NCBI GenBank assembly: GCA_001873945.1
Contig: MNYI01000075.1
Location: 1-18,561 of the forward strand
DNA from: Candidatus Desantisbacteria bacterium CG2_30_40_21
GTDB lineage: Bacteria > UBA9089 > CG2-30-40-21
Direction of reading: 5' to 3'
DNA: 18,561 bases
The position numbers and the translations under genes are program-made. The notes beneath the pieces were generated by a model. It was not told the DNA's origin. It was given only the letters and a program-made list of their open reading frames with translations, and searched no databases. This document shows positions 15,044 to 18,561 of the stretch, piece after piece. Position 1 is the first letter of the stretch. Every line of letters begins with the position of its first letter.

Positions 15044-16291
15044 TCACTGTCCCATCATTTCATAGATTGGAAATCTCTCAGTTAAGGCAAGTACCTGATG
15101 TTGTATCCCTATAAGTATTTCCTCATTTGTTGGATCTGATATTGCCTGCTCTATCCAGTGACCAATCATTATCATTTCCTCCTCTTTCATCCCACGGGTA
15201 GTCAAACTTGGGGTGCCAATTCGGATACCACTGGTTAAAACAGGACCCTTTGGGTCATAGGGTATGGTATTTTTATTGACAATAATATTTGCCTTGCCAA
15301 GGGCATCTTCTACAACCTTGCCTGTCAACCCCTGTTGGGTGAGATCAATTAACAGGAGATGGGTATCTGTTCCGCCGGATATAATACTCAATCCATAGTG
15401 CATAAACTCATCAGCCAGAATCCTCGCATTCTTAACAATCTGCTGCTGGTACTGGGCAAACTCAGGGGTAAGTGCTTCCTTAAAACAGACTGCTTTGGCT
15501 GCAATAGTATGCATCAATGGCCCCCCCTGAATACCAGGGAATATCGTCTTGTCTATGGCTTTTGCATATTCTGACCGACACATAATCATACCACCCCGTG
15601 GACCGCGAAGGGTCTTATGTGTGGTAGCAGTTACAAAATCACATACAGCTATTGGTGATGGATGTATCCCTGCTGCAACCATACCGGCAATATGGGCAAT
15701 ATCAGCCAGCAGATATGCCCCAACCTCATCAGCTATTTGCCGAAACATCTTAAAATCAATAACCCTTGGATAGGCACTTGCCCCACAGACGATCATCTTT
15801 GGTTTATGGGTTTTTGCCAGAATGCGTAACTCATCATAATCAAATACATGTGTGCTTTTATTCACCCCATATCCCACAGAATTATAAACAATACCTGAAA
15901 AACTTACCTTGCTGCCATGGGTCAGATGTCCACCACAACTCAGGTCAAGTCCCATGATTGTGTCTCCTGGTTTAAGCATAGCCATATAAACAGCCATATT
16001 TGCCTGAGAACCGGAATGTGGTTGAACATTGACATGCTCACATCCAAATAATTCTTTTGCTCGGTTAATAGCCAATTCTTCAACCATATCCGCACACTCA
16101 CACCCACCATAATATCTTTTGTGTGGATAGCCCTCTGCATACTTATTTGTCAACACAGACCCTTGTGCCTCAAGTATGGCTAATGAGACATGATTTTCCG
16201 AGGCAATCATTATCAATCGATTTGATTCATTATATGCCTCCTGTTGAATAGCATTATAGATATCCGGGTCAAATTCACGCAAATGTTTCAT
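15044..16291 (-). CDS. glyA: Serine hydroxymethyltransferase
   Basis: This cytosolic PLP enzyme converts L-serine and tetrahydrofolate to glycine and 5,10-methylene-tetrahydrofolate, supplying one-carbon units for purine, thymidylate and methionine synthesis. The 415 residues match the family length. Visible signatures are NKYAEGYPHKRYYGG (49-63), HSGSQAN (92-98), LADIAHIAG (195-203) and TTTHKTLRGPRGG (222-234), in which Lys226 forms the PLP Schiff base. SGIRIGTPSLTTRG (354-367) comes near the C-terminus. The ATG is preceded by TTTGGAGGTAAC, a strong RBS, and lies 25 nt after sufB. The PBP gene follows 31 nt later. I see no internal promoter, so a sufC-sufB-glyA-PBP transcript is likely. Identity is secure. 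Confidence 0.97.
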   Translation of the reverse strand: MKHLREFDPDIYNAIQQEAYNESNRLIMIASENHVSLAILEAQGSVLTNKYAEGYPHKRYYGGCECADMVEELAINRAKELFGCEHVNVQPHSGSQANMAVYMAMLKPGDTIMGLDLSCGGHLTHGSKVSFSGIVYNSVGYGVNKSTHVFDYDELRILAKTHKPKMIVCGASAYPRVIDFKMFRQIADEVGAYLLADIAHIAGMVAAGIHPSPIAVCDFVTATTHKTLRGPRGGMIMCRSEYAKAIDKTIFPGIQGGPLMHTIAAKAVCFKEALTPEFAQYQQQIVKNARILADEFMHYGLSIISGGTDTHLLLIDLTQQGLTGKVVEDALGKANIIVNKNTIPYDPKGPVLTSGIRIGTPSLTTRGMKEEEMIMIGHWIEQAISDPTNEEILIGIQHQVLALTERFPIYEMMGQ

Positions 16292-16316
16292 GTTACCTCC
16301 AAATAGTTTTCATTCT

Positions 16317-17552
16317 CTACATCACCTTTTCCGAGGTCATTTCTATGGTGCGTTTTATCTCATACTTCAGGTGTTCAGGCAATCCCGGTATTTCAGGGTC
16401 AAGAAATCCTCGTACAATCAATGCTGTTGCCTCATCTTCATTCAAACCACGGCTCATCAGATAGCACAATTGTGCTTGTTGTATCCTTCCCACAGCAGCC
16501 TCATGCGAGAGATCACACCCCTCTGCCTTGCCCTCAATCTCTGGTATAGCGTGAATGCTTGCGGTATTACTCAATAGTAATCCACGGCATTCAAGATGTC
16601 CCTTAGTTTCAGTCACCTCTCCAATCACATGTCCACGACTGATTATCTTAGATGAATCAGCGGCAATAACCCTGGCTGTCATCTCTGCCCGACTGCCTTC
16701 AGCTTGAAGAAATACCCTTGAGCCAGTGTCAATTATAGAATTCTTTGAACCATATATCAGGCTATGAAACCTTACCCTTGCATCCTTGCCAACACAGTAT
16801 GCGGTTGGATACATCTGGATACTTCGAACAGGCTTAAAGCAGATATAATTGCTGATAAATGTTCCGCCCTCTTCAACAATTGCCACTGTTCTTGGCCTCA
16901 CTTCCACATCCTCTGCCCAGCCATGAATCATGGTAAAGGTAACGGTTGCTCCTTTCTTAATATAAAACTCTGAAACCCCGATATGCATGCCAGAAGAGAT
17001 ACCTGGGTGGGTAGTACATCCGGCAATAACATGAAGCTCTGAGCCTTCTTCAGCAATAATAATATTATGAACCGATTGCACCAGTCCCTCAGTGCCAATA
17101 AACAGACAGGCTTGAATAGGCATGGTAAGTCGTGCCCCTGGTTTGGCATGGATAAAGTAACCGGCATTCTGGTGAAGTTCTGACATGGCTGTATATTTAT
17201 CTGCATCTACAGCCGCAGCCTTCCAATAATAATCCTTGAGCCAATCATATTGGCTGAGTGCCTGAGTAGTGCTTAATACCTCAACCCCTTCCATCTCTTT
17301 TTTCTGGCAGGCTAAAACAACCGAGTGGTCAAGCTGAAAATATGTACCCGAGCGATTATTCTCATTAGGGTTTATTCCTACACTTTTAGCATTTTCAACA
17401 ATATCATTTGAGAGTTGAGATACAGAGGCTACTTGAGGCAGGAGTGCTGCCTCTTGTTTGAATCGTGAAATATCTATATCTTCACCAAGTTTAGCTGGTG
17501 TATTCTGGGCATCTGTTGCTTTTTTTATTAATTCTTCCTTTTTCCAACTCAT
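16317..17552 (-). CDS. sufB: SufB-type Fe-S cluster assembly scaffold protein
   Basis: SufB/SufD proteins are right-handed beta-helix scaffolds that, with the SufC ATPase, assemble Fe-S clusters in the cytosol. The 411-residue protein has an N-terminal helical region (MSWKKEELIKKA), a beta-rich core of Gly/Val-alternating strands (about 137-320) and the conserved C-terminal block HLECRGLLLSNTASIHAIPE, DLSHEAAVGRI and YLMSRGLNEDEATALIVRGF (319-383). By alignment from memory, Cys322 and Glu351 occupy the positions of E. coli SufB Cys405 and Glu434, so it is SufB-like rather than SufD-like. The ATG at 17552 overlaps the sufC stop by 4 nt (ATGA), with an AGGGGG site upstream; an ATG at 17597 would add 15 basic residues inside sufC and is less likely. 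No sufD, sufS or sufU is seen in this window, so a minimal SufBC pair is possible. Confidence 0.92.
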   Translation of the reverse strand: MSWKKEELIKKATDAQNTPAKLGEDIDISRFKQEAALLPQVASVSQLSNDIVENAKSVGINPNENNRSGTYFQLDHSVVLACQKKEMEGVEVLSTTQALSQYDWLKDYYWKAAAVDADKYTAMSELHQNAGYFIHAKPGARLTMPIQACLFIGTEGLVQSVHNIIIAEEGSELHVIAGCTTHPGISSGMHIGVSEFYIKKGATVTFTMIHGWAEDVEVRPRTVAIVEEGGTFISNYICFKPVRSIQMYPTAYCVGKDARVRFHSLIYGSKNSIIDTGSRVFLQAEGSRAEMTARVIAADSSKIISRGHVIGEVTETKGHLECRGLLLSNTASIHAIPEIEGKAEGCDLSHEAAVGRIQQAQLCYLMSRGLNEDEATALIVRGFLDPEIPGLPEHLKYEIKRTIEMTSEKVM

Positions 17553-18337
17553 ATTTCCATCCCCCTTTCTGTCTCTTCTTTTATCCCGGGTGGACATAAT
17601 CCCAGATATTCACAATATCCCTTTTCCTCAATCTGGGTAAATACCTCAAATGGGTTTCCACTTTTCATAATCTTTCCTCCACACATGACATGAGCGATGT
17701 CAGGTTTAAGATAGGGTAAAATATGGCGATAATGGGTAATAATCAGACAGGCACAGTTCTGCTCCTTGATATATTCACCCAAGTCAACGGCAATAGTTTT
17801 CAGTGAATCAATATCAACACCTGAATCAGGCTCATCCAAAATCATTAATCTTGGCATTGCAGCAAAAACCTGAGCAATCTCTGCTCGTTTTCGTTCCCCA
17901 CCAGAAAACCCTACGCCAATGTCTCTATCCCTGAACTGCTCCGGGTTTAACCCTACCTTTTTTAATAATGGGGTGGCAATATTCTCCTCTGGTTCATCCT
18001 GTGGATTCCAGAGTGGTTTGTTGCCGGAGATACGAATAATATCCCGAAGTTTTACCCCACGGATCTCTGGCGGTGTCTGATAGGCAATGGATATGCCAAG
18101 TTTTGCCCTTTCATAAATAGGCATAGAATTTAATTCTGTCCCGGAAAAGGTCATCTTCCCGGCAGTAATATTATAGCTTGGATACCCCAGAATGGTCATG
18201 GTCAATGTGCTTTTACCCGAACCATTAGGCCCCATAATCACATGAACCTCACCCTTTTCCATGGTAAGATTAAGCCCATTCAGCACCTTTTTGCCATCAA
18301 TGGAAACATGTAAATCTTGTATCTCTAATAGACTCAT
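17549..18337 (-). CDS. sufC: SufC, ATPase of the SUF Fe-S cluster assembly system
   Basis: SufC is an ABC-type ATPase that acts on the SufB scaffold in the cytosol, not at a membrane. The 262-residue length is normal. Motifs are Walker A GPNGSGKS (36-43), Q-loop Gln87 in AYQTPPEIRGV, signature FSGGERKRAEI (144-154), Walker B LMILDEPDSGVD (164-175) and the switch His202 in LIITHYRHIL. The SufC-type SGGERKR signature and DSGVD D-loop distinguish it from transport ATPases. The ATG follows AAGGAGG by about 9 nt. It is the first gene of the leftward operon and overlaps sufB by 4 nt (ATGA), which usually couples translation. No clear promoter or Rrf2-type operator is visible in the upstream AT-rich DNA before the window edge. 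Confidence 0.96.
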   Translation of the reverse strand: MSLLEIQDLHVSIDGKKVLNGLNLTMEKGEVHVIMGPNGSGKSTLTMTILGYPSYNITAGKMTFSGTELNSMPIYERAKLGISIAYQTPPEIRGVKLRDIIRISGNKPLWNPQDEPEENIATPLLKKVGLNPEQFRDRDIGVGFSGGERKRAEIAQVFAAMPRLMILDEPDSGVDIDSLKTIAVDLGEYIKEQNCACLIITHYRHILPYLKPDIAHVMCGGKIMKSGNPFEVFTQIEEKGYCEYLGLCPPGIKEETERGMEI

Positions 18338-18442
18338 GGCTGATAGCCTCCTTAATGCTTTTTACTTATTTATACATCTCATTGTTTCATAAATTACGAA
18401 TAACTACTCAGGTAAAGGAATTTACCACGGAGAACACATAAG

Positions 18443-18549
18443 TTGATAGGTTGATAGGTTGATGAGTTTATAGGTTAAAGGAACACAGATTCATAATTCA
18501 TAAACATTTCCTATCAATTCATCCACTTATCAACTATTCAACTTATCAA
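18443..18549. repeat. Inverted arrays of an 8-bp unit (TTGATAGG), about 4 and 5 copies
   Basis: On the plus strand four 8-bp units run from 18443 (TTGATAGG twice, then TTGATGAG and TTTATAGG). After about 35 bp, five exactly phased units of the reverse complement run 18510-18549 (CCTATCAA, TTCATCCA, CTTATCAA, CTATTCAA, CTTATCAA). The two arrays can pair into a long hairpin. They sit upstream of sufC, about 105 bp from its ATG. The flanking CCACGGAGAACACA (from 18424) looks like another dispersed repeat. Confidence 0.7.
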
Positions 18550-18561
18550 CTTTTTGTGTCT

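Noticed and set aside
18443..18549. Repeats at the right end as a CRISPR array
   Set aside because: Units are only 8 bp, contiguous and without unique spacers, and no cas genes are near.

Overview
The window is bacterial DNA with ordinary code-11 genes, good Shine-Dalgarno sites, a sigma-70-type promoter and a housekeeping backbone (gyrA, a class A penicillin-binding protein, glyA, sufB, sufC). Short palindromic and tandem repeats, MITE-like elements and isolated BRO/ORF6N genes suggest a genome rich in small mobile DNA, perhaps an uncultivated lineage. The sequence alone does not identify the phylum. Class A PBPs show that the cell makes peptidoglycan. No tRNA, rRNA or CRISPR array was seen.

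Layout. Positions 1-334 hold a 16-bp hairpin and a strong promoter for gyrA (335-2830, +), which ends in a rho-independent terminator at 2844-2872. Every other gene is on the minus strand. Read in the direction of transcription from the right edge they are: sufC and sufB (ATGA overlap), glyA, and a canonical bifunctional class A PBP (12805-15012), spaced like one operon. An accessory island of about 7.8 kb follows (about 4971-12804). Beyond it is a second class A PBP paralogue (2871-4970), convergent with gyrA. That copy keeps its transpeptidase motifs but has lost both glycosyltransferase glutamates.

The island. From right to left it contains a 161-bp MITE-like element with a 3-bp target duplication (12609-12769); dinD; a 5'-truncated YhcG/DUF1016 nuclease fragment; and a compact four-gene operon at 10950-6810. 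The operon encodes a beta-class DNA methyltransferase fused to a RadC-type helix-hairpin-helix domain, a putative PD-(D/E)XK restriction endonuclease, a D12-class adenine methyltransferase, and a DUF3644 protein with a HEPN-like R-x4-H motif. Next come a BRO-N antirepressor-like gene flanked by imperfect direct repeats, and an ORF6N gene broken by a 105-bp MITE that left a 9-bp target duplication.

How the genes work together. SufBC build Fe-S clusters, GlyA supplies glycine and one-carbon units, the PBPs build the wall, and GyrA manages supercoiling. The operon at 10950-6810 looks like a restriction-modification system with two methyltransferases of different class. It also carries a possible HEPN RNase as a fourth component, and this is the most interesting candidate system here. 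Functional assignments rest on motif recognition by eye; no database search was run.
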